64,000 nucleotides of DNA, taken from Piscicola geometra. Taxonomy: Eukaryota; Annelida; Clitellata; Hirudinida; Piscicolidae. The DNA lies in contig OX030966.1 of the NCBI GenBank assembly GCA_943735955.1, positions 1,468,518 through 1,532,517 of the forward strand, given 5' to 3'. The notes under the pieces are model-generated. The model did not search any database and was not told where the DNA came from. It saw nothing but the letters and a program-made list of their open reading frames with translations. Position numbers and translations under genes: made by a program. This document shows, in pieces, positions 1-11,200 of this stretch. How positions within the stretch are numbered: position 1 is the stretch's first letter; each line of letters starts with the position of its first letter.

Positions 1-500
1 TTGTTTCTTGTGTCTTTATTACTTCCATTATAAGAGTATCAAAACCACTGGATTATTACAATTAAAATAAAATATTCAAAATAAGTATTTATTTTTTAAA
101 TTCTAAACTATTAACTCTCAATATAAAACTTTTATGAGACAAAATTTATATCTTCAACGATTAAAGCTTAGTTTTAACAACATGTCTTCTCTACCTACTC
201 AACTTATCTTTTGAGACAGTTCAAAGGTCATTTAAAAGCTAATTTTATCTAAATTTCTTAATAGAGTCTCAACTTTTAAAAATATTTTTAAAAATAATAA
301 TTAATGTTCAAAACATTGAAAAAATTAAATACAAATAATGTTTTTTTCATTTATAGATACATTAATTACAATGCTTATTCTATGATTTTGATCAAGGGGT
401 TAATATATTCGAGTTTTAATTGAAACTTTAGTTTGAAAAATGTTTTCTTTGATTGTTACAGTGTCACCAAAAACTTACCGTATAGTATACTGATGTGAAC

Positions 501-655
501 AGGTAGCCGAGTGTGTAACGACTCTCGTCGAGGTCTGAGTGCAACCGATGCCCTAGTAGTCCATAGGCGCAAATAATTTCTTTACAGCTCCAGTGGCCTG
601 GAAGCCGTTTGGGTTATACGTCACCAAAACAATGCTCCTCATTTTTCATAGCATT
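501..655 (+). repeat. tRNA-derived SINE, family B
   Basis: The head carries an A-box-like stretch (GTAGCCGAGTG) and a weak B-box-like stretch about 40 bases later (GTCTGAGTGC). It is followed by a conserved body (GGCGCAAATAA) and a 3' module (GTGGCCTGGAAGCCGTTTGG, then a TACGTCACC-like end). The same head recurs near 21225 and 26056, and the same 3' module at 26190, 27752, 28103 and 37868. Family membership rests on these internal comparisons. The rest of 1-1053 is AT-rich and I see no gene in it. Confidence 0.65.
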
Positions 656-1053
656 ATTATTACTGATTTACATAAATACTTTGAAAAAAATAGTTTTTTG
701 TCTTTTTTCCACCCTAAATTTTCGCTTTTGTTAGAGACCCTTCATTCGAGTGCTGTCGTCTTCATACACTTGAACAACACCAGCTTGCATGTTATTTTAT
801 GATCATCTAAAAAGCAGACTTCACAGACCATAACTTTTACAACTTATTTGTAAAATCTCACTGAATTGGTGAAGTGTAAATCGTGAGCGTTTTATAGAAG
901 CTTTCTTTTTGGCTAAAACTTATTTCTCCGTCCAACACAAGGTGTTAGTAATTTATTTAATCTTCCCTGAGTAACCAGGTAACTAAATTATAACTTATAA
1001 CCCACAACTTCTGCAACACAACACAGAAACGTCAAAGCTTTCCCTCAAACATC

Positions 1054-4000
1054 ATGAGGAACTTAACAGAAAGCATCGCTATCTTCTTAACCTCGCATCC
1101 AAATATTAAAAAACCCCTGATGAACTTGAGTCTTCTGTTGATAGTGGTGGCTTTCTGTGTCTATCTAGTGTTTAGTCTTTTCCACTCCGTGCACGGCAGC
1201 ATTCCACTCCTTGTCGTCACTTTGTTCATCGTCATTCTCTGCATCTGCAAAGCGGTTTGTTGTCTCATTGCAATGATTGGATATATTGATAATAATAAAA
1301 TCCAAATTTTAAAATAATGTACTAAAATAATACTTTAAAAAATGTTAGTTCACTATTACTTTTCAATGTAGAAATCTTTTCAAATAATATATATTAATAT
1401 TTATTATCAATCAAGAAGTTACGCCATGTAGAATTTCTATTACCCAAGATTCAATAATACACTTTGAGAGACAATGCACAGAGTGTGCAGTGGTTGAGCG
1501 GGAAGGAAGAGGTGACGGAGAAGCTGCTGAAGTGGCAGGAGCGCCTCAAAAGCACCAAAGTCTCATCCCTTCTGAGAGGGTCTTTCGACAAACATTTACA
1601 CTTCCACAAAACTTTTTTTAATGATTTAGAATAATAAAATATAAAACTAGAATCATCATCGACTTTGTCATCATCATCGACTTTGTCATCATCATCATCA
1701 TCGTCATCATCATCATCATCGCCCTCATCATCGTCGTCATTATCATCATCATCCATAAATACTCAGGCTGGTCACCATAGCAGCAGTTTCTTTTCTTGCC
1801 TACGTCATCATCAATGACGCCATCGAGTCTCCAAAGAATCTCATACCTTTGGCGGGAATTTTTGTGTTCATCTTTGTCTGCTTCATATTATCGTCCAAGC
1901 CACACAAAGTAATTTGATTAAACATTTAATTACATTATTTCATTAAAAAAAATGTAAAGATTTAAACAAATGTCTTTTATATTGTTGAAGATAGAGTGGA
2001 AAGTGGTACTGTGTGGCGTGCTAGTTCAGTCTCTGATGGGATTGGCTGTGATGAGGTCACGTGCCGTTTATGACGTCATCACATTCGTCTCCAATCAAAT
2101 CACGGGATACCTAAGCCACGCTCAGAAAGGGGCGGAGTTTGTGTTCGGGAAGAAGTACTACGAACACGAGCTGTTGATGGGGGTGGGCAAGTCGATAATG
2201 ATCATCAATCCATCTCAGTATCTGTTTATGCATCATATAACCATATCACACTATGTTTGTGAAACTCTGATCGAAATAAACTAATAAAATACAATACAAT
2301 ACAATGCAATGCAATACAATGCAATACAATGCAATACAATGCAATACAATGCAATACAATGCAATACAATGCAATACAATGCAATACAATGCAATACAAT
2401 GCAATACAATGCAATACAATGCAATACAATGCAATACAATGCAATACAATGCAATACAATGCAATACAATGCAATACAATGCAATACAATGCAATACAAT
2501 GCAATACAATGCAATACAATGCAATACAATGCAATACAATGCAATTTACTATAATAGAAGGCAACAGACTAAGCAACCACACGCAGGTGGTGGCTGTGTC
2601 GGTCTTCTTCAACGCCACCACTTACAGCCTCTACCACACTGGCTTCTTGCACGTCTGCATCAACGCCACTGGCTTCCTCTTCTCACTCGCTCTGCCCGCC
2701 TCAAGAGTCGAGTGCTTTGCCGCTGTCTCCAACATCTTCTTTGGACCTGTTAGTTTTTGTGTTTGTTTGTGTGTGCAATGTTTTTTTTATGATAAATACT
2801 TGCCAAAATATGATTTTTTTATTTTGACAACTTTTAATTAATATATTCTTTTCTCTTTTCATCCTTATTTCGTTCTTTCTCCACACCGGGATTTCATAAA
2901 ACTTCATTTTTCTTTCCTTCTCACTTCATCCACTCAAAATGTTACTCATGTAATTTACTCATTAAACTTCACACGATACAATACAATACAATGACGAATA
3001 TTATTAACGTGCTGCAAACCCGAGAGAGCTTCAGGACGACTCAGCTATGAATATTTATACAAATTAAACTTTTTATAAGTACCAAAACAAATATTAGAAA
3101 ATTATATCGCAAAAATATAGAATAACAAAAATGTAAATTAATAAATTATTGATAATTTTTTTATAAGTTAATATTTTTTAAAAAAACAAATATTATTTTT
3201 AAAAATACATTTTACAAAATAAAAATAAATATTATTAAAAAATAGATTAAAAAATAAATAAATATCTTATAATAAAAAAATAAATATAAATAGAAACTCA
3301 TTATGTCTTAAGGACTACCACCAACAACCAACCACTCTCTCCCTGCTTCTCCCACCAACACAGGACGCAACGATAATGATGGTGAGACCAATGGTGCCTT
3401 TCTTGAGCACCTCTCAGCTGCACTGCCTCGTCTCTGCTGGCATGGCCTCCATCGATGCAGGCATGATCCCCATCTTCCAGTCCATCGGGGTAGTGGTGGT
3501 GGCTGCTTCAAGGGGTTATTGTCGCTGCTGTGATATCTGTGCTTGCTTCAAGTTTGCATCTAATTCTTGCAACTTTTTACCAAATAGTTTGTTTGAGTGT
3601 TTGCCAGGATACCTGAAATCGGAAGAATTTTTGATCCAAGTGCGAACGTAAATATTGTGAAATATCTTTAAAATCTCAAAAAATAACTTTACGGGAATAT
3701 TTCACTTAAGTTTGAGCCTTTAAAAAGGAATTGGAGTTTTAGGAAATTAAATAATTATTTCGATTATAATCTTTTCTTCAATGAAATGCTAAGCAAAGGT
3801 TTACTTTAATTGGACTCACCCGCAAGAATTCAGCCGAATATAAAATAAATATACACTCTAAAGATAATTCTAATCGGATATTCAGCACAGCTCTTGTTTC
3901 TGACATAAGTTGGGACAGAAATGATTGATTTCATAAAATAATTAAATGCGGATTTCAAATAAAATAAAGAAAATAAAGAAATATCCTGTTTTACTTCTCC

Positions 4001-4964
4001 ATCTTTCCTTCAGATTCCCGCCAATCACCTCCTATCTGCCTCCTTCATGTCGGCGCCTGCTGCTGTGGTCTTCTCGAGGCTGGTGAAGCCAGAAGGACGC
4101 AAGGCGTGCCAGCAAATGAACTTCGACAAGACGTTAGATTGAGGGACATTTTCATAAGACTTTCAACATTAACCTAGTATCTAAATCAAACCATCAACAC
4201 AACCATACACCCAGCTCACCAACCAAACCACCAACCAACCAACCCACCAACTAGCCTAACCAACCAACCAACCAACCCAACCAGCAACTAAACCCCCAAC
4301 TAACCAACCAACCAAGCCTAACACCAACTAAGCCAACCACCAGCCCAAACATCCCACCAACCGACCCACCAACCAGCCCACCAACCAAACCAACATACCA
4401 ACCAAACTAAACCACCAACCAAAACAAACCAAAGCACCAACCAACTCAACCCACCAACAAACCAACCAACCAAGACCAACCACCAGACTAAACCACCAAC
4501 CAAACCAACCAACTAAGACCAACCACCAGACCAAACCACTCACCAACTAACCCTCCAACTAAGCCAACTCAGACATCTAGCCTACCAAGCAACCAACCAA
4601 ACTCCCAAGGGAACACTCAAACCTCCTGGAGGCGTTCCAGAGAGGCTCTTACGACGCGATCACCTTCTCGGCCAACATCTTCTCAGTCCTCGTCTCCTAC
4701 GTCGGCCTCCTCGAAGCTGCCAACACCACTATCACGTGGCTCGGAGAAAGGGCTGGTCTGCAAGGTCTGACATTGCAGGTGGGAGGGTTGGGGGAGAGAT
4801 CGAATAAGAAGGGAGTGACTGTGTTTGTAAATGTTGGAGAGGGCTTGTGGTTATGGTAATAAGTTAGAGAATATTTTCAAATCGGGTTGAAATAATGCCC
4901 AATCATCATTTTCAAGATACTCCACGTCACCAACAACATTTCAAACTAGTAAACCAGCATCATC

Positions 4965-4995
<31 letters not shown>

Positions 4996-6627
4996 CACAG
5001 ACAATCTTCTCCTACTTGTTCTTCCCTCTGGTCTTTCTGATGGGTGTCGAAGCTGGAGACTGTCTCGAGGTTAGCGTGTTGAGTTGTCATGCAGTGAGTG
5101 TCTAAAATCGTTGTAACAGTTACTCATTGTAATAGCAATATTATTGTTAATAGCCTGACACTCAAGTAGACCAAAATAGAAAAATGCAGATGAAATTAAA
5201 CTTTTTATTCCACTTGAAACAGTTTAATTTTTATTTAAGTTTTATTATACTTTAGTTGAAACAATTTTTTTGTATTTAGCGTATTTATTCGTATTTAGCT
5301 TAATTGTATTTTATTTAAATGCAAATTATTTTAATTTACTTCTTTATATTTTCTGAAGCTCATTTTATTTCGATGTGTTACTTTGCACTGCACTGCAGAC
5401 TATGGCAGGTGGATGGCGATCTTCAGCAAGAATTGACAAAATAAATCAATTATGGATGATTTGTTGCAGGTCTCGAAGCTGGTGGGTCTGAAGACAATCG
5501 TAAATGAGTTTGTCGCTTATGAACATCTGGCGAAGCTGATAAGGAATCGAAACGAGACACTAAAGCCCCATATATCGGTGAGACGGTGGCAGCTTGAGAT
5601 GGTGGTGGGAGTGTGGGGTGGAGTTGAGTGAGAGGGAGGTTGAAGCGGTGTTGGATAAGAGGGTGTGTTGATGGTCTTGAAGATAAAGACGAAGAAATAG
5701 TAGATAAAAAGAAATGGATATTTTAGAAAGGAGTGAAGAGCAAAGATTGATGAAAGGTTTGAGGTCATGAAGGAATTGACGAAGACATGGGCGGCGATCC
5801 TGGGGTCTGGACCCCCCCCCCCACTTTTCGGTAGTGAGGGGTCCACCTCAATGGTAGTGACCCCAGAACCCCCCAGGATCACCGCCCATTCTGGGTAGGA
5901 CCCTCACCCCCCAATATTTGCAGCAGATCGCGCCACTGGACGAAGATAATCGACTTTTAGGAGTTTAGGCTGGATTTAAAAATGAATACAAATATATTTA
6001 TTACGAATGTTTTTAAGGATTTTAGATTTTGGAAAAGTTGATTAATTACAAGAAAGCCACAAATAAAAAATTAATTTCAAATTAATGTTTGAATGAAAAA
6101 AACAACGAAACATTAAATTGCAAACTGCTCAGTGCATCTACATTTACAGTGTTCACATATGCATCCGCAAATATCGTGACTTCCTCGATGCATGCAGGTG
6201 AGGTCTGAAACGATCGCCTCCTACGCGCTGTGTGGCTACTCGAACATCGGAACTATTGGCACCATGGTCGCCTTCATCGCCGTCATCGCTCCCACCAGAA
6301 AACGTGTGTTCTATGTGTTTGTATCGTATCGTAATGATGTTATATACTTTTAATGTTCATGAAATACATTAATCAATCAATGATTATTTGTTTTCGATTT
6401 GAGGATTATCAACTAAACGGGTTGATTTTTTAATATTCTCTATTAATGACAGCCTGTCAGACGCAGAAAATAGTAACAAATACATGCCTATTATGTAATA
6501 CATATTATAATTTATTAATTAAATTCGATTAAATTAAACAGACGATGTGACCCGGATGGCAGTGAGCTGCTTGGTCGCGTCGAGTTTTGCTTGTTTCTCC
6601 ACCGCATGCACTGCTGGTTGGTTGTGA
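1054..6627 (+). CDS. SLC28: Concentrative nucleoside transporter, SLC28/CNT family (12 exons)
   Basis: CNT proteins are plasma-membrane sodium- or proton-coupled nucleoside importers. Exons: 1054-1254, 1482-1579, 1767-1908, 1991-2182, 2587-2748, 3364-3489, 4014-4132, 4610-4778, 5001-5069, 5470-5577, 6198-6303, 6542-6627. All junction phases agree and give 525 aa ending in TGA. The first two exons and exon 3 give hydrophobic helices. Exon 4 has the family block ending SFVFGEKY-like (EFVFGKKYYEHE). Exons 5-6 form HP1 and its neighbours, exon 7 has the HLLSASFMSAPA block, exon 10 NEFVAYEHL and exon 11 SYALCGYSNIG. The NEFVAYE Glu and the SNIG Asn that contact ribose in bacterial CNT structures are kept. 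The QTE motif that contacts the base is replaced by Pro-Asp-Ala at the exon 5/6 junction. The N-terminus before helix 1 is short (about 22 aa), so an upstream exon could be missing. PRPF18 starts 320 bp downstream on the same strand. Confidence 0.9.
1652..1757 (+). repeat. (TCA)n-type microsatellite before SLC28 exon 3
   Basis: Imperfect TCA/TCG triplets with an early duplicated TCGACTTTGTCATCA unit fill the 3' half of intron 2. They end nine bases before the acceptor ATACTCAG at 1766. No normal uninterrupted polypyrimidine tract is present; the T/C content comes from the repeat. Confidence 0.9.
2288..2545 (+). repeat. (ACAATGCAAT)n minisatellite in SLC28 intron 4
   Basis: About 25 near-perfect 10-bp units fill more than half of intron 4 (2183-2586). 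The unit is one substitution away from two copies of ACAAT. ACAAT is the complement of the ATTGT tail ending SINE-like repeats in this window (for example TTGTATTGTATTG at 37919), so the array may have grown from such a tail. Open frames through it are repeat artefacts. Confidence 0.95.
2973..3046 (-). repeat. 3' module and ATTGT tail of a family B/E interspersed repeat
   Basis: Reading on the minus strand, this has the GTCCTGAAGCTCTC...GGGTTTGCAGCACG module, then AATAATATTCGTC and a TTGTATTGTATTG tail. It matches the modules at 15490 (minus), 27752, 28103 and 37868. Only the 3' end is present. It sits in SLC28 intron 5; the rest of that intron is AT-rich. Confidence 0.6.
4205..4605 (+). repeat. 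(CCAA)n-rich degenerate satellite before SLC28 exon 8
   Basis: About 400 bp of CCAAC/CCAAAC/CCACC units run to within a few bases of the acceptor CTCCCAAG at 4609. The exon downstream is in the right phase and matches the CNT family, so this acceptor is used or was until recently. The tract has almost no T, so the intron lacks a standard polypyrimidine tract. Confidence 0.9.
5786..5940 (+). repeat. Foldback (MITE-like) repeat, copy 1
   Basis: The GGGCGGCGATCCTGGGG start near 5788 is mirrored by CCCCAGGATCACCGCCC near 5871, with one mismatch. The centre is C-rich (GGACCCCCC...GGTAGTGAGGGGTCC). Related sequence recurs at 18370-18535 and 27095-27215, and a stub at 24971. It lies in SLC28 intron 10. 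No target duplication was identified. Confidence 0.6.
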
Positions 6628-6946
6628 TGGCATGAAGGGAAGATTGATAGGCAAGAGTGCATGGTATTGCATTTTAGAATGATAGAATGGCTCAATAATA
6701 ATTGTTCATCTATTTTTTTCAGCTTTGTTTTACCGAGAAAATGAAACCTGAAACATGTTTTTTACTTAATAAATTGTGAAGTTGATTTTTAAAATAAAGT
6801 TAGCGCATGTCTAAAATAACTATTTTTATAAACACATTGTTCACTTTTAGATAAACATGTTTAAAAGATTTTTCTCGATTAAATTGAGAAACAGAGTGTA
6901 ATTTGTATAATCAAGTATTTTTTTATTGTTGATAAATTTAGAAAAA

Positions 6947-8191
6947 ATGAATATTTTAAAAGAAGAAATAGCTAAAAAGAAAAGAGAAATTGCGATGCTG
7001 GCTAGTTTTTCTATTTTCTTGGGACTAAAATATAATTATTAGTCAACTTTAAAAACTTATTCTTTCAGGCAGAAAAAAGGAAAAATGAAAATGATTTAAA
7101 AATAATATCGAAAGACAGCGATGACACGACTGCTAAAAAGTCTAAATACGATTTCAACACAAACTTCTTCATCTCAAAAGTACCTGAATATAATTTCTTT
7201 CATCATCAGCATTTTAAAATTTAAATGGCTTAAACAATAATCTAAAATTATTTTACAAAACGCTAAAAAACCATCACTCAAGCAGTCTCAAGGCGACCCT
7301 TCTGATGCAGGCAAGGTGCTTCTGGAGCCTAAGAAAGTAACGTTGTCCCGCAAGGAGGTTGGTTTATGTGTCAAAGTTGTGTGTGTGCGAGGTTTATAGC
7401 AGTTGTATATGTGGTATGGGTACAAGTTGTGTATGTGTGGGGAGTTGGAATTGTATTTTATTTTTGATGTTATATGTATGTTTTTATTAATTATATGTTT
7501 TTAAAATACCTAAGAATTTGAATAGTAGCCTGTTATTATTCATTCAAAGATCTTTATTATGAGCCTTTATTTACTTTTTTTATATTATAGAAAATACATA
7601 GAATAATTAAATTTAAAGCATAATTACAATAATCATTATAATATACTTACAGCCTCTACCACACTGGCTTCTTGCACTTACTATAATATAGTAATATTTA
7701 AATAAAATTCCACATTTCCCCCACGTAACTCCTGCAAGGTGATTCGTCGGTTGAGGGAGCGAGAGGAGCCAATCAGGTTGTTCGGAGAAGATGACAACGA
7801 AGCGTTCTTCCGTCTGCGCAGACTTGAAGTGCTCGAGCCTGAGATCAATAAGGTACCACTAATGGCATCAAGCATTGCATTTAAGTATCTGAAGTTTGTG
7901 CTATAGTATTTTTTTTAAATGCATATTTTGGCTAAGAGATACTTTTTCGACTCATAAAAGCTCACCTAGAATGTATGAAAATTATTTTTATGATTATTTT
8001 TATAATTGCTTTTCCTTTAGTAATGGAAACAACATTAGATTGGCAAGTTATTTTAAAATTATTTTTATAAGACTATTAAATATTTGGTACTTTCAAGTTA
8101 CACTTACCACGCTCTTTACACACATAAATATATAAACACACACACTCATTCATAAAAACACATGCATACATACATATATACACTCAAAAAA

Positions 8192-8232
<41 letters not shown>

Positions 8233-11200
8233 ACCCACTACAACACATACACACACACACACAAATAGTTAAACACACACAGGGATTCAAGAACGACTTT
8301 CAGGACGCTATGGACAAGGTTGATGAGGATTACGTGAAGCAACTGCTTGCCTCCTCCTACTCTTCCTCCTCCTCCTCCTCGCCTGGAGATGCTGTCAAGG
8401 CAGGAGACGTCAAGCTGGTCGACGAGTGCCTCACCTACGAGGAGATCATGGTGGGTGGGTGAGTGGGTGGAGTGGTGGTGGTGGTGGTTGTAGTGGAGCA
8501 GGGGTATAAATAGTGGTGATATGGGGGGCGGGGGTTATATAGGGGGTGGTGAAAAGGGAATACATTCTCTTTGTGTGTGTCGATAATGGAGACAGTGGTG
8601 ATGGTGAAAGAGGGGGGTGAATAGAAAATAAGTAGTAGAGAGTGGTGGGTAGTGGCTAATGGAAGTGGTTTCATCAACTCTGTTATGAAACATTTCACTG
8701 ACAATCTCACTTTCATCCACCCTTGTCTTTCTTAATAGCACTTCGTAACCAGGCTTGCAGTGCCGCCTATTTTTTCCCGGCTCAGCTCTTGTTCCGGCTT
8801 TCGGAAATTTGACGGTTCCGGCTCGGCTCTCGGTTCGGTTCCAGCTCCCTCACACGACACAAACTTGCACAAACTTTTGACTTAAACATTGTCTCAATAA
8901 TAAAATATGCTATTTATGCTAAACTGTGTTTTCTTAATAAAATTTTTAAATTAATTTTATCCTATTTTTCCTTAGGTGAAGATGTTATAGGAATTGAATT
9001 GTATATTTTTGGTGCAGGTGGAGGCCAGAACGTTTGTAGGGCAGCAGGAGAAGAGTTTTCACTAAATTACACTGAACCGACTATAAAACATGAAAATCAT
9101 TCTAATATGGTTTTGGGTAGAGTTGGTAAATTGGTTTTTATTGATGACATATTTTATAAAATAGTTATATATAAATTTTGAATGATAATTTAAAAGCATC
9201 TGCAAAAATATTGTGCAATAAGAACAATTTTATTTTTCAGCAAGATAATGATCCCAAGCACTCAACTAAGTCAGTAGTGAAATACCTTCATAAAAACGAA
9301 ACTTATGCATTGGAATGGGTCTTCGAGTCTCCTGGCATGAACCTCATTGAGCATTTATGGAGAAAGAGCGAAATTTATCTCAATGGCGTTCATGTGACCA
9401 GTGTCCACGGGGAGGAAAGATCAAATCCATGCGACTCAAAATGAAATTAATCCACAATCTAAAAAAAAAGTAGTGCACTCTATTCAAAAAAGACTATAAA
9501 AAAAGTACCAGCTGAATATTAATATTTATTCAATGACAATTTTATGTAAAGTGTCCCAATACTTATTTGACTATCATTTATTCCATCAACTTTTCTTTTT
9601 CGGATTAAAAGTTTATAAAATATCATTTTAATGAAATTGTGTTTTTTTTACACATAAAAGAATACTTATTAGATCATATATTTTCAAAAACATAAAAAAT
9701 GAGAATTATTGTTTAAAATGGAAATATTCAAAATTAGTGAAGGTGTCCCAATACTTATTTGACTCACTGTATGTGTATTACAGTGCATCTCAAAATTATA
9801 GGGACGGCTGTTTTTTCAATTTAACATTTAAAATTTAGACTTTTTTACCTTTTAACTTCATACGAGTTATAAATAATTTTTGAAAAAATGTCTTCACAAA
9901 TCTTTTTTGAAAATAAATTTTATTCATCGGTTGATTAAAAAAATGTTTTTTTTAGAAGGATCAAAATGATAGAAACGATATGTCGTCTGCTCTTAAAAGA
10001 AAAAAATCTTTTGATATTTTAAATTATTTTACATATCAACTAACAATGGTTGGCGACGGCTCTGGCTCCCGCTCTAGCAAACAGTGGCGGTTCTTCGGCT
10101 TTACTGTTCCGGCTTCGGCTCGGCTCTAAAAGCTTGTTCGTAACATAAACAACTCTGAAAACAACCCAGTCTGTTGACTAAATTAGTTTATATGTTATAT
10201 AAAGTTTATTAAAAAAATAATACTATTCTATAATGATGATGATGATGATTGAACCAGGCGCAGAGTGACATGGAGGGCAAGGGAAAGGCTTATGCATGCC
10301 AAGTGGTCCTCAACTTCCTCAAGGTGCCACTAATTGACTTCATTAGCCCTCATTATCTTCATCACAACTATTATCATCACCTCCCAAATCATCTTCACCA
10401 CACCACAACACTTCACCAAACCATCATTAATACCTCCCACTGTACTTCACTCACACCACCAATATCACTGCCAACAGCACTTCAACCGCACCACCACTAC
10501 CATCATTACAATCACCCCACTACACCAATTACAACCACTTCACCACTACACCGTGCACAGTTGATAATAAACTATTATCGCCACGACACAGTTGATAATA
10601 AACTATTATCACCACGACACAGTTGATAATAAACTATTATCACCACGACACAGTTGATAATAAACTATTATCACCACGACACAGTTGATAATAAACTATT
10701 ATCACCACGACACAGTTGATAATAAACTATTATCACCACGACACAGTTGATAATAAACTATTATCACCACGACACAGTTGATAATGAACAGGTGGGGCGA
10801 GGAGTTGAACCGACGGCCTGAGGTGGTGAAGAGGAGTGTCAAGGGCAAACTGGAGAGTGCCACCCACATGCAGACCGCTTCCTACATCAAGCCTCTCTTC
10901 CGGAAACTCAAGAACCATGTGGGTGGGCAGGGTGAGGGTTTGGTTGAGGTGGAGTTGGTTGGGTGCGTGAGAGGGGTGTAGTGGGTGGTGAGAGATGGTG
11001 TATGGCGGTGAGATGGTGTAGAGTGAATGATGAGAGGAATTTAAAGGGTGGTGAGAGAGGGTATAGTGGGTAGTGAGAAAAGGTGAGGGTTGAATGGGTG
11101 GTGAGGAGGGGTGGAGTAGGTGGTCATTCGTTGATGGGAAAGTGAGCATTTTTAAGACCAGTGGATGGTTGGACAAGCTATTAGGTAAGTAAGAGGATTG

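Noticed and set aside
1451..1756. Asp-rich minus-strand frame
   Set aside because: Translation of the TCA-type microsatellite in SLC28 intron 2, overlapping SLC28 exon 2 on the other strand.
2226..2841. Long open frames of CIVLHCIALY-type and QYNAIQCNTM-type repeats on both strands
   Set aside because: They are translations of the 10-bp minisatellite, open in several frames, with no homology beyond the repeat.
6450..6467. CAGCCTGTCAGACGCAG resembling the SINE-A end
   Set aside because: Only 17 bases with one mismatch and no other SINE sequence around it.
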